Source: Argentina anserina (taxonomy: Eukaryota > Streptophyta > Magnoliopsida > Rosales > Rosaceae). From it: a DNA stretch of 64,000 bases. Positions 12,250 through 24,047 of this stretch are shown here, piece after piece (the stretch's first letter is position 1; each line of letters opens with the position of its first letter). Location of the stretch: contig NC_065873.1 in the NCBI RefSeq assembly GCF_933775445.1, forward strand, positions 7,564,001 to 7,628,000, given 5' to 3'. A program made the translations under genes and the position numbers. The notes under the pieces were generated by a model, which saw only the letters and a list, made by a program, of their open reading frames with translations, was not told the origin of the DNA and made no database searches.

Positions 12250-14010
12250 AACATTAGCAAGATATAAGAAACTCGTGGGGAATACAAAAAATCATTAAAT
12301 CAACAGGAAAACCACGTATCTAAGGTATCAAAACAAACACCAGAACAGGAAACAAGATATAATTTTGACAAAACTTCCATTTCTGATTTGTGAGTACCAT
12401 AACTGGTATAAAAATGCCGTACAAATTGGGCACATATAATTGCATTTAAAGCAGCGTAACATAAATGCATTGACACAAGCAGAGACAGTATATCTGCTCC
12501 TTACACCTCCTAAGGTCTGATATTTTTGTGCGGAAGAAGAATAGTTTGACAGATCACAAAACTCACTTTAAACAGAAATATCTTCTTACTCTTTAACTTC
12601 AGACCCAATCAATCATCACCTAATCCCCAATATCGCCCATGCAAGTTTGGTCCATTTGTATGATGACAAAAATCAACAAGGTTTTACTCACACCATAGCT
12701 AAAAAGGCTGCAAAGGCTATGTTAACAACCTAATACAAATTCTTCTATAAAGCCATAGAATTCTCTGTGCAAACACAATGGTTATACACAAAAAGATGCG
12801 AGTCAGGAGAGTTATACCTTCATCAGTGGAGTCTTCACAGGGCCTTGTATCCAGTGCCAGCTCCATTCCTCACAAATTATGCACAACACACTAAACGCAA
12901 GACCAGCAAAAACACCAAAACATAGTTTAGTTTAATTAATATTACTGAAAAGATTACAAATTCACCGGCTTTAATGGTGATTTAGGGTTCAAACTAATCA
13001 AGTTAATCCTTCAAAATTGAAAAAATTACGAGGAAGAAAAGAATTGGGGATCATGTTCCTCTGATAAGAATTCGGAAACAAACAAGACAAAATCAGCTTG
13101 ATTTTATGAAGCGAATTACAGAATACGAATCGCCATTGGCGGACTAAGAGCTCTGAAACTGCAGCTATATATAGGAGTGATTTTCACTTTCAGCGAGTGA
13201 AAATCAATTTGAAAAAGCTCGAAATTGGGGGTGGATGGAGGAAGAGGGGACTCACATTTTTTGTGATTGTGGCACCAAGAGACTTTGATCAAATTGTATG
13301 AAGTTGTATTACTGAGATCGATAAACACAGAAACTAGTTTGATGCTCCATCAGCATGCGAATATAACTTGCTATCACAGACCTCCGTCCCAAGATTGATG
13401 CTCCAAAAATCAACTTCTTAGGCTTTTTTAGAGGTCGTTTTGTTGATGTCATTCTTTTAAAAGTAATGAGCTTGTGAATTCAGCACTTATATTAATCTGT
13501 GTCTGCTTCTTTCTGCATCCTTCCTGCTCTAGTATTTGTCTGTTGGCGTCTTAACAAGCTAACCTTGTTCTCATCTGAAGTTTCTTACTATAGAAGTACA
13601 CTTCAATGATCCGGATGAGATTGCAACTGCTCTACGCCTTCTGATGAGCTCCCGTCTTACAAGAACTAGAAATTGAATATGGAAATGATTTAATTTGAAT
13701 AAGGAGCCTTGAATTACCCCAAGTCTTGGTAAGTTACAGAGCAATTACAAGTTTTTAATTTAAAACAATTGGTCCAAAAAGGACCATCAGCTACTTGAGA
13801 TCCATTACTTGACCCCATCTACTGTCTTCAAGTGCTCAATGGATCTTGACTCCATATTTGGTGGTGCTGTCTGCCTTGTTGCAAATATAAAGGACTAGCG
13901 CCGACCTCATCTTTTGATACTTTGTACAAGGGTAGACGCAATTACAAGAACTTTGCCCCTTGCCGAGATGCTACCATCTATCTTATGTTCTTATCACTCT
14001 GGGACTCCTA
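12250..14010. other. DRD1-like 5' region and intergenic gap
   Basis: There is no confident gene. A short open segment near 12823-12875 (minus) begins with ATG and ends at a GATGAAG|GTATA donor, so it could be the first exon of the DRD1-like gene. The phase does not join simply to the next piece. The rest looks like introns, the promoter and the downstream flank of MATE copy 2. From about 13690 the sequence is duplicated at 60-385, marking the left extent of the MATE duplication. Confidence 0.4.
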
Positions 14011-14012
14011 AA

Positions 14013-17000
14013 CTATACAGCTCTGAGTTCGTCCAGTTTGTACCGGCTCATATCTTCAGAGTAGAGTATGCCATCAGGTGATATAAGGCGTCGTAAAGAG
14101 AGGAAAAGCCGAGCCTAAGAATTAAAGCTTGTGTTTAGATAAGTTGAAAATCAAAATTAATATGTCATGTAAAGCCGTAGATCAGACCACTTACCCATTG
14201 AAATGATACCAGCACCCACCAGCAGCCTACTAAACCACATCCTCTGCTACTCACAAGCTGATGAAACAAAAATGGGCTGGCAGTGAATACATGAAGAATC
14301 AATAGCTTCTTTAATTCAGAAAAATGTTAAACATAAAACCTACCAGCAATAGAAGTGCGCCTAAAGAGCAGCAGCTACTCATTGTTAGACTAATGAATCT
14401 AAGATCTCGTCCAGCCTGAGGAACCAAACAAAAACAGTACACTGACATAAGAGGAACATTCTGTGCATGTAACACAGATGAACTACGAATCATCTGTGGT
14501 ACAAAATCAGAGATGGGGCACAAGATATGCAACAACAATGCTTGTTATCAAGTAAAAACTATACACACCAACAATGTTCCCTCAAAGCTGAGAATGGCGG
14601 GTGTCACAGCCAATGCCAGAAAAAATGGTATCAGTAGTTTATGCATCTGCATAAACACATAAATAAAACATGAGGAATAACATTTCTGAATAATCTATTA
14701 AACCTTTTCAGGGAGACCTTATCATTGTATAATTAAATGGTTATGACTCGGTTAATAAGAGTTATCAACTTATATCATGTGATTTAATGAAAAGCTGCAG
14801 ATACTAAACATGATAATCAATGAAAAGCTGTAGTTTCTGACAACTTAGTAGAATTGAGTAAACCAAACATGATAATCAATGTTACAGAAGTCGATTCACG
14901 ACAAATACGTCAAAGAAAAAAACAAAGAACCAACCTCTTGTATGATCCTCTGATCAGGTGTATACATGTTAGGAAACAACCATGGAATAGATGTTCCAAC
15001 AATGCCTAAAACCAGACCAAGGATTCCTCCAATGATGACAAGGGACTTGAGCAGCATTCGAGCCTGTTTCATTTCACTAATTTTCAGAAGAATATATATA
15101 AATGATGATCAATATAGAAAACAATTTGGTTAAAGTTACCATATGGACAGAAATTCACTATGAGTCACAAGGCATAACAAACCTTGGGCAAACTACGATT
15201 CACTCCATATATCAACTCAGGCATAAATGACTGTGCCGTTTGAGAAAGAGGTTCTCCCCACACCGTACAGATCATGAATGTTTGAATCATGACCTAGAGT
15301 AAGTGGTAAATCGTTAATACATGCAACAATTTATATCCAAAGAGAAAAGCCATAACATGACAAGCTTATCCAAAACTAACCTGATGAGCAGCAGTTGTAT
15401 ATGTGCCCATTGATGTTGCAAAGTATACAATGAGAGAGTAGAAAGCAACCTACAAATTGCAGTTTTGTTTTTGTTAGAGAGGATTTGAGGTCTCCTACTA
15501 CGGTGTGGACTAGTTTCATAAATGAAGTGACTTGTTGCTATAGTTTCTTTTTTGTGATTGGGATTGTTTGAACTGTCTCTTAAGGTATGGTTAAATAAAT
15601 GTACTGAAGAGTTCTCTGAGGCTGGATACCTATAATTGTGCAAATTGTGCAATTAAATAAATATAATCGTGCAAATTGTAACCTTAGATATCATTGTAAC
15701 CAACACTGGAGCTGCAAGCCCAATCAGAGTTAGAAGTTCTTTGGGTGAGGGAACAGATATAGCATAAGAGTTGTATCCTTTCTTGTTCAGAGATTCAATC
15801 ATCATGTATCCTGCAACAATCTAGTATTACACCAGTCAATAAAAGTGGAAAGGGAAGCTTATATGTCAGTAACAAAAACATGTTATAAATTAATTACCCA
15901 ATAATTCATATTCAAAACATGGAAGTTCTGCATACCTGTGAAAACATTGTCGCCCATGCTGCACCAGCAATACCATAGCCTAAAACGCTGCACAGCAGTA
16001 TATCACCAAGGCCATTAATAGCACTGGCTACAGCTAAGGCCTTCAAAGGACCCCATGAATCTTTCATGCCAAGACTGGAAACAGATGGAGATTATCAGAG
16101 TACGAACATGAAGAAACAGCTGCTCACACTCTCATTAACCTCAGCATTTAAAACTCCCCTGCCACAGATAACTTTGCCTTAGGCAATAAATAAGTAACTC
16201 GAGTCAAAATGATAGTGTGTGTGTGTGTGTGTGTGCACGCGCGTGTGGTACTTATTACATTTGACATGACATTTTTGTAACCAACTCATAAACTTGGTGG
16301 TATTTCACATTATAATCCATACTTGGTCGTGCCGAGAAATTTTACTTTCAGCAGTCAATTCTTCTTCTCCCCATAAACATTGAGCAAATAGGATAACTAA
16401 ATCACCAACCTCATTATACATAATTATTCAATTTACAAAACTGGTTTGTAGGGTAGATAATGTATGGTCAAGATATCTCCACCTTGCACTCTGGGTAACC
16501 CAACCAACAAGAACAGCAGGCCATGCCAAACTCCGTATCTACCCATAGAAAGTAATAAATGTAGTTATGAAGCCATTTAGAAGAAATCTGATATTAGAAT
16601 ATGTTATAAATATCCATGATAAGAATGACTTGTGAAAGACGAAGTACAAGGATATGCAACTGAAGATTCTACGAGGATGACATCATGCCACCCAAGTCTA
16701 CACAATTTGTCTGAGTTCTGGATTAAGCTATCAATTGCTTTTTGAATGTGATTATGCAGATATATTTTTCAGAACTTCCTTAACAACTATCTATTTGGAC
16801 CTTGTGAGGGTTAATATGAAGATGATATTACTTTGTGAAAGAATAGCAAAAGGATGACCCCTTGGTCATGGTACATGTTGACAAGACAATGTAAAGTCAA
16901 CCATAACTTTTATTTATAGTATGTAACCAAATGAAAAGATAAATAGAAAAGGCTTTGATTTTATTTTAACACATCAAAGAATCGTATGATAAATGGAGTA

Positions 17001-18676
17001 ATCAACAACTGTTAACTGAAAGAAGAAAGTATACCTGAACATATGTATTTGCTGCTGGAATAATCTGTAAGTTCTTTGATCCAGTAAAAGCTGAAAATCA
17101 TTAGATGCAGCAATTATTATAGTCACAAATCCAACTTTGACAGACTCAGATTCGCATTAATGGCAATAGCAAAAAACAAAAAACAAAAAAAAAAGCATTC
17201 TATCTTTCAGAATCGCTAATTCATATCTTTTAACATTTCTTATTACCAGTGAGTGCCCATGAGCCGAAAAATCTTGTAAATAAAAGCATTAAGAAGCCAC
17301 AGGTCAATGCAACAAAGAGCAAGGTGGATATGTGATGTTGCACTTCATCTTTATCCTGCATGAAAAAAGCTAGTTGGTCAAACAATGCATTCAGAAAAGA
17401 TGTTTTATGCATCAGAAGACTAGTGATCAAGCATATACATCAGAAGCCTTCAAAAATAGAGAGAGAGGGAGAGGGAGAGAGAGAGAGAGAGAGAGAGAGT
17501 GAGTGAGTGAGTGAAAGACTGGTATGTATTGCTTGACAATTCTTGGGTGTGACCTAACAATTTGAAATGGGAGATTACTTGACTTAAGAGTAAAATCTAT
17601 TTATGCTAACTATAGGGCCTTTCTAATTTAGCTAAATATAGCGGAAAGGGTACCAGCTTTCAACTAGCATATAGACAACCATAACTCATTTTTATACTGT
17701 GGGCATTTTACGAATCTGGGCTGTCTACATCATAAAATCCCCACACTTTCAAAGAAAGAAGTCGAGGAAAAGTGTCCAACGGGAATATCTTAATTTCAGA
17801 AACACAGAAATCCCCAGAGCAAAATGAATCAATAAAAACTCGGAGCAAAACATGTGAACCCATGCACTTCAAAAATAGTAACAAATAGTGATTCATCCAA
17901 CAACTCCCCTAAAACATGTCACTCCAATACTGCCCGACACAATTCTCATCATAGTTCTAAACACCTCCCCTTAAAGTGCATTGCATTGGTAGTTAATGAT
18001 TCAGACACAACAATACCAATATAAGAAACTCAATGTGCATACGAAGCTCGAAACTAACCCCTCTCGCAAGCGAAGTGGCGACCATATTCGAAGTAGCAAT
18101 CGAAAGAAACATGAACACGTAGCTCATATTATCACACAGTACAGTTCCCGGACCTGCAAGCAAACACAGAGAACTCAGCAAATTTAAACTTCCGCCACAT
18201 TAATAATAAATAAAGAACTAAAGCAAAGAGGCTGGGAAATGAAGACCTAAAGCAGCGAGCTCAATGGAGCTTCCCTGGCCGACGACGACAGTGTCGATGA
18301 GGCTCATAAGCGGGCCGCTGATCCAGATCCCGGTCGCCGGCCCAGTAAACATGACAATCTCCTTCATCTGGTTCCATATACTCTGACTCTCCAGCTCTCC
18401 ACCTCCTCCTCCTCCAACCTCCGCAGCTTCTTTCGACTCCGAAACCTCGGACATTCCTCCGCCGCCATCGCCAATGCAAGAGATTACAGGCCGAATCGAA
18501 CGGCGTCGTACTGGAGCTGAGCAGGAGGAGGAGAAGCGCGAGCTCGGGAATCGAGGCGGTGCGGGGTGGAAGCGTGGGGCGGAGGAGGAAGAGGAAGAGG
18601 AAGAGGGAGGTGGAGGAGTAGTGGAGAAGAGGAGAGAGGGTTGGGAAGAGAGAGAGTGAGAAATGAGAGCTTGCAT
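14013..18676 (-). CDS. Plastid MATE transporter, DTX46/DTX47(EDS5)-like, copy 2 (intact)
   Basis: Fourteen exons join in frame to 548 codons plus stop: 18676-18247, 18153-18059, 17355-17247, 17090-17035, 16548-16493, 16074-15936, 15820-15683, 15449-15381, 15293-15183, 15063-14935, 14646-14569, 14415-14344, 14257-14195 and 14114-14013. All have GT/AG ends. The N-terminus is Ser/Pro-rich, like a chloroplast transit peptide, followed by acidic linkers. The MATE core then starts with [20 protein letters not shown]. Signature segments include [29 protein letters not shown] and SFEGTLLAGRDL. MATE proteins have 12 membrane helices and are cation-coupled exporters. EDS5 moves a salicylate precursor or salicylate across the plastid envelope, while the substrate of DTX46 types is less certain. 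Start: an ATG at 18676 is chosen because the upstream frame has only a TTG. Copy-1 remnants match even in introns. Confidence 0.93.
16214..16246. repeat. (GT)n microsatellite in a MATE copy 2 intron
   Basis: About ten GT repeats run into a GCACGCGCGTGTGG tail. The repeat lies in the intron between exons 5 and 6, just inside the part that was deleted from copy 1. Confidence 0.9.
17459..17513. repeat. (GA)n microsatellite in a MATE copy 2 intron
   Basis: A GA-rich run ends in GAGT repeats in intron 2. Copy 1 lacks the run at the matching place. Confidence 0.9.
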
Positions 18677-19051
18677 TTTTGGGGTTGTTACTGCAAAATG
18701 GGGCAGAGAGAGAGAGAGAGAGAGCCCCAAATAAGCAGAAAAGGGGGACAGGGGGGACAGGGTTTATAGCGGTGAGTGGTTTATATAGTTTTCAAATTTA
18801 AACCCAAAGTAGGTGAGCCACGTGGACAATTGGCGACCTTTTCTTTTTTCTTTCTTCAACCTTTGCTTATCACTGTTATGACTTGTCACGGACTCTTCTC
18901 TTTCATTTGCTCGAGCCGTTGGTGATTAGAAATTTGGAATTTAGTTAAATTTTTATACTTTTTAACTCTACTTTTTATTATTGTATTATTTAGAACTAGT
19001 TGTTACGAATCTAACTATTTAGCCCCCATACTTGGTATATGCGGTGCTCTG
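18677..19051 (-). promoter_or_regulatory. MATE copy 2 5' UTR and promoter region
   Basis: The 5' leader holds a (CT)n run in the gene's sense (GA on plus, 18704-18724), a common plant leader feature. Beyond it lies a TATA-like TATATAAACC in the gene's sense (GGTTTATATAG on plus, near 18779). This region is absent next to copy 1, so copy 1 also lost its promoter. Confidence 0.45.
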
Positions 19052-21679
19052 TGTCACACCACAGGACAATTTTCGGTCCCGAAATGAAGCAGTAATCACC
19101 GTAGTCCTACGTTAGTATCAATTGATACAGGATCCTATGCTTCGACAATGCCAACTTACGACTACAAGGCTATGAGGATAAGTGAATAATAGTAAATTCA
19201 GGATAAAAGTAAATGAAGCTCAATTTACTGATAAATACGAATAAATGAAAGATAGCAAATAAAATGAAAGTGCAAGTATGACAAGAGAAAAGCACATCAT
19301 CACAACAAATACGAGGCAAAGGGAACAACCGCATGACTAAAATGCAATGTAACAGAGTACGCGTCGTGCGATTGTTGAAGTAGGAACGGAGGTCGGGTAA
19401 ATAAGAAGTCACACCGGAAGTTGGCTCCTCAGTATTGAAAGTGAACCACGAGCGATACAACGCCACTAGCACATAGTCCAAGTGTTCACGAACCGACTGT
19501 CAGGTACATGAAAAGTAAGGGTGAGCACTCATCCTCGCTAACCCGATACTGGTGAGACGACCCAACTGTAGTTAGGTTTGAAAACCATTTATATAAATAT
19601 AACAGTACATATATAAACGGTTACCGTAAAAACACGTAACAAAAGTCAAACCGAAACAATAACATGTCTCCTGAAAAATAGGGCAAGTTAATAGAAACCA
19701 TGCATATGTGAAATACGCCGGTGGCGTATACACAACCCAACCAGCTCCAAGGTATCGCCTTCGGGCGAACCGAGAGTTAAAAATGTATTACGGTGCCAGA
19801 CACTGGCATCACTGTAACAATAAATATAAACTACGATGCCAGACACGGGCATCAGCGTAATAAATAAGCATAACCCACAGTGTCAGACATGGGCATCATC
19901 GTAGTAATATACATGAACTACGGTGCCAGACACGGGCATCACCGTAGAATAAATATGACATAAAATAAAAGGTCAGTGTCGAGACATAACGACCAAAGTA
20001 TAGTGCAAGTGGATGCAAACATGCGATAAAAGACATATAGCATAAACATTATATATATAGAAAAATACTAACCCGGAAGGTATCGGCTCACCCTACTTGA
20101 TATAGCAGTGTCGAAGTCCGCACCCCAAGTCTCACTCTGAGTAGAATCACATACGTCAAGCTCGTCTCGTAACTAAACAATAACGGAAAAATGGAAAATT
20201 AAGGTCCATGACATTTTTAGTCAATTTAGTAATTGAACGTCGGTTTGACTAGTTTGACTACCCGAGTCGAGCTCTCGGAATGATCGGTTGACTTTTCTAA
20301 AGATGAGTGTGAATTTATTTTATAGATATTTGTATCTTAGATTTAAAACACGAAAGATCAGTAAATGAAATCTTAAATTTATTCTTCCGGCATTTAAATC
20401 TCTCACTCTTAAGAGTTCTTTGATTTCCGATCCGAGAGGAAATTGAGTTTATGGTTTAACCGTAAAGCTAAAAACTACGTTTTAGTGAAAGGTTACTAAT
20501 TTTCCTTAATCTGATTTAAATCGAGAAACCTAAGGTAAAAATGTTGAAATGAGATTTCAGTAAAAAAGTAAATTAATTATTGTTTGGGTAAAATGGTAAC
20601 TTTTCAACTTATTTACTACTAGGGGCAAGACCGTAATTTTTTTAATTCAATACGGGTAGAAATGTCATTTTACAGTAAAAATGTAAGTTATATACGTTCA
20701 AAACTAGGGTTTTACCTTTCCTCCTCCGATCACCCATTCTGCCAAAACTTTAACTCTGATCAACTCAAAATCAACATGCAAATATACCAAACGAATCGAA
20801 ACGATGTTACAAACACAACAACACCAAAATCAAAGGAATCGGAGTTCGATTGATACCTCAATGAAGCACCGGAAATACATCATGTCGGTTCCGTGCTCCG
20901 CCACTTCTATTTCGAGCTATTGGGACTTCCTCCTCACCTCCCAAACATTTCTGCTATGGGTCTGAGTTCCACCACCTCCCCAGAGATCCAAACAAAGTTA
21001 TGGTAATGAAGGTTAACAATCACTAGAGTCGATTCCACAAACCGAAGGTAAAACCAAGAAAAGATAGAAATTAGGGCTAGGATCTAATAGATCGAAGGAA
21101 ATAAGGAGTATGAAAGAGGATGGAGGCTCGGGTTTACCAGACAAATGAGTGATGAGGTCGCCAGAGCCGAAGAACTCGACACCGGAGCTCATCCACTTCA
21201 AAACTCTAACTTGCCGAAATGGGTTGCATGTCGGTTCTAAGGGCACCATCGGAGAGAGGAGAGGGAGAGGATCGCGGCGGTGGTCGTCTCAAGGTAAGGC
21301 GTCGCCGAACGGCAGCAATGCATTTTGGAGAAGGCTGCAGCTGTTGCTGCTACCTCTGTTTTGTAGCATATGAGAGAGAGAATAGAAGGCATGGGGTGAG
21401 GGAGAGAAAGGGAGAGAAAGAGAGAGAGAAGGAAAATGAAAAGTAAAAGAGAGAGAAGATTGTGTGTGGGCAGGTGTAGGGTTTTTTTGTCTTTATAAAT
21501 TGATCAAATAGTTAAGATAAGATGAATGAAATGAATGAATGAGATTTAAAAATGGAAATAAGAATTTATGAAAATTACTTTAAACTAATATATCTAAAAC
21601 ACACAAAAAACTCTAAAGTTCGTAGAAAATAAATAAAGTGTCACAAAAATATTACGTGAATACTCCCGTGTTCGTGACA
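19052..21679 (-). mobile_element. Second long LTR-like element, different family
   Basis: The 2.6-kb block is bounded by TGTCACACC on the left and CGTGACA on the right, giving TG..CA ends as an inverted pair. In minus orientation it shows the same plan as the element at 3644: a TATA-like TTTATAAAG (near 21497), a CT-rich tract (21375-21450), then a GC-richer part and tandem repeats. No retrotransposon protein domain is visible. I do not see a matching 5-bp target duplication (left CTCTG, right ACATG), so an end may be misplaced or one flank has been rearranged. Confidence 0.6.
19788..19947. repeat. Four ~43-bp tandem units, each able to form a hairpin
   Basis: Units read like CTACGGTGCCAGACACGGGC followed by ATCACCGTAG. 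The flanking CTACGGTG and CACCGTAG are inverted, so each unit could fold. Copies start near 19788, 19831, 19875 and 19917. They sit inside the second long LTR-like element. Confidence 0.8.
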
Positions 21680-22590
21680 ACATGTAGTTCAATACAAAAA
21701 TGATAGACTAAAAATTTGGCATCTCGTAAAAATGTCGGTTAGTAGTGACGACTATACCGGAAAGATAAATAATTTTTTTAGGGGCTCACACTCCGTCACC
21801 AAGGAGCCAGCCTTATTCAACGGGTCAATGCAGTAGTTTCGGCCTACCTTTGGCTCGTTAAGGGATCCGCTCCACACTCTGACCAGTTTGTGTAGGGATG
21901 GCTTAATCTCTTCTTCAGGATCAAGTCCTCGACTAACGATAAACTCCCCAAACTTAATTGGGTCGGTCTGCTTGAACTCTGAAAAGTAACACGCATATGC
22001 TCACACACTCCTTGATCCCAGAGCAATCTCACATGTGCTTTGAGCTCTATCAACCAACAACGCCTAGCAATAGACACTCTCGAAAGCAAGATGTGACATA
22101 GTAGTACCTTATCTGACACCGTTTCTTCTACCATGTTATCCTTCTAAGTTGACACCTCTTTAGAACATAAGCTTTCTTTCATTCTTCTTCTTTTGATATT
22201 AAATTATTTTCACCATTTCCTCTCCATCATATTCTTCCCCACAATATGCGTTTATTTTAGAAATATGAGAAGAATCAATTCTAACTCCATACTCTCTTTC
22301 TCAAGTCCTACAAGAATTTCTTTCTCCCTTTCAACACACGTCGAATCTCTACATTCTTCAGTTTGTATTATAAGGTCTGAGGTCTTCCACATTTCTTCTT
22401 ATTGGGAAGTGTCATCACCAACCTTCTGTTCTCATTAAGCAATCTCAAAGACAAACTCAAGGAAGCGCCCCAGTTCATTTCTTTGCCACAAACCAATGAT
22501 TTTTGTTGTTCATTCGTAGGGGGAGCTATAAAGACTATTTTAATTAAAAAATTATATTTAAGCTATTTTAGCAAAAACTATTTTGGGTTT
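21680..22590. other. Intergenic stretch, no recognised gene
   Basis: An open frame of 96 codons on the minus strand (22134-21844) has no motif I recognise and no coding context. The remainder is AT-rich. It may be worn transposon sequence. Confidence 0.3.
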
Positions 22591-22596
22591 TTTTTC

Positions 22597-22680
22597 TAAA
22601 ACCCTACACCCTACACTCTAATACCCTCAACTCTAAAACCCTATACCCTAAACCCTAAATCCGAAACTATAAACCCGAAA
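22597..22680. repeat. Degenerate telomere-like (AAACCCTA) cluster
   Basis: About nine variants of CCCTAAA/CCCTACA, including ACCCTATACCCTAAACCCTA, lie in tandem. The plant telomere unit is CCCTAAA, so this is an interstitial telomere-like patch or a coincidental low-complexity repeat. Only one short block is present. Confidence 0.6.
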
Positions 22681-23730
22681 TTTTAGTTCCAAATCATCAA
22701 TACACATGAATGTCATTTCAAATTCATCAATACACATGGACGATGCTCATACGTAGCACGTAACAATTAGAGAACCTGATACATCCCATGCTTGTAGACC
22801 ATTCTTCCATTAAAAGTTTCAATTGTAGCCAAATGTGAGCATATTTGCACGTTCTGCCAATCAATTGTGTCCATGTATCAGTCAAAGCTTATAGAGTTTA
22901 GTGCTCGAACTAATTGTCTTGGTTGTGGAAATGGGGGTGAGGAAGTGTAGTTGCTCACAAGTTAGTGATGGATTGTTGGGAACGAATAAGTTCTCTCTTC
23001 ATGAGTTAACAACAATGGAGATCTAATCAACTTGTTCCTTAGAAGCTCTCGTGAGATATTAATAAGCCAAAAATAATTAGGAATCTCTCTTTCTCAATCC
23101 ATTTGTTTTTTTTTTCTTAATTAGTGACTCTTCTATTAAATTTTTTAAACTTAAATTCAACTCCCATTAGTAGAAAAGAAATTAACATGAAATTATTTGT
23201 GCAGTAAGACACTTGTGAAGCAAATTCAGCTCCAACCAAATCATATTGAACTACAACCAGCCAGATTTTTCGGTCCGGTAACATTCAAGCCTCTATCATT
23301 TTTAGAAATGTTTTACCACCCCAACATTTTTCTCAATACATACGTCATTAGTTGTAAGTAATGACTCACTTACAATACTCATATCCTTGATATCTTTGTA
23401 GATGGACTGCATCACAAGGCTCATATCGTCAGCTCATTCTACCTGCTATAAGCATTGATTATCTTGATTGTATTACAAATCAAGCCAAACCTCCTGAATT
23501 CATCCAACTTCATAAGCCAAATATTGTTGATACAAAGTATTGACAATTAATTATGAGACTATCTTGAGAGATTTGAAAGAAAATTTTATGATCGGATTCC
23601 GAGCGTGGAGAACTTTGAGGAGACAAAAATGATACCCCAATGAAGATGAAGCTGAAGCTCTAGCAGCTTAAGGTAAAGATTATTATATAATGGATTCATA
23701 TTAAACTATAAACTATGAAAATCACATGTC

Positions 23731-23870
23731 GGCCGCGTTTTTGTGACTTCTACTTATTGGCTTAAAATCGCCTGGGCTTTTAAAATAAGTGTCTCTTAAA
23801 GTGTTTACCAAACACCACAATCAGCTTTACTTATAAGTTGAGGAGCTTATAAGCTCCCCCAAACGCAACC
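23731..23870. mobile_element. Short MITE candidate
   Basis: The 140-bp block starts GGCCGCGTTTTTGTG and ends CCCAAACGCAACC, rough inverted ends, with internal TTATAAG/CTTATAA words. If the ends are shifted by two bases, the flanks CATGTCGG and CATGTTGT would be an imperfect 8-bp duplication of hAT type. The call is tentative. Confidence 0.4.
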
Positions 23871-24047
23871 ATGTTGTGTCACTTTAATTTTAATTTTCTT
23901 TCAACATAAAAAATCCATATAGAAATTGATGTTCACTACACATACAACATAGTTGAGATAACCAAAGAGATTATAAGCAAATATGGAGTTCTTCATCAAG
24001 AAGAAAATATAAGATTTAGCCCATGGTGCAGATGAGCCAAGAATCAA

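Noticed and set aside
18261..18769. Glu/Gly-rich frames opposite MATE exon 1
   Set aside because: They are shadows of the Ser/Pro-rich transit peptide exon.
21844..22134. 96-codon minus-strand frame as a gene
   Set aside because: No motif, no splice context and no paralogue in the window.
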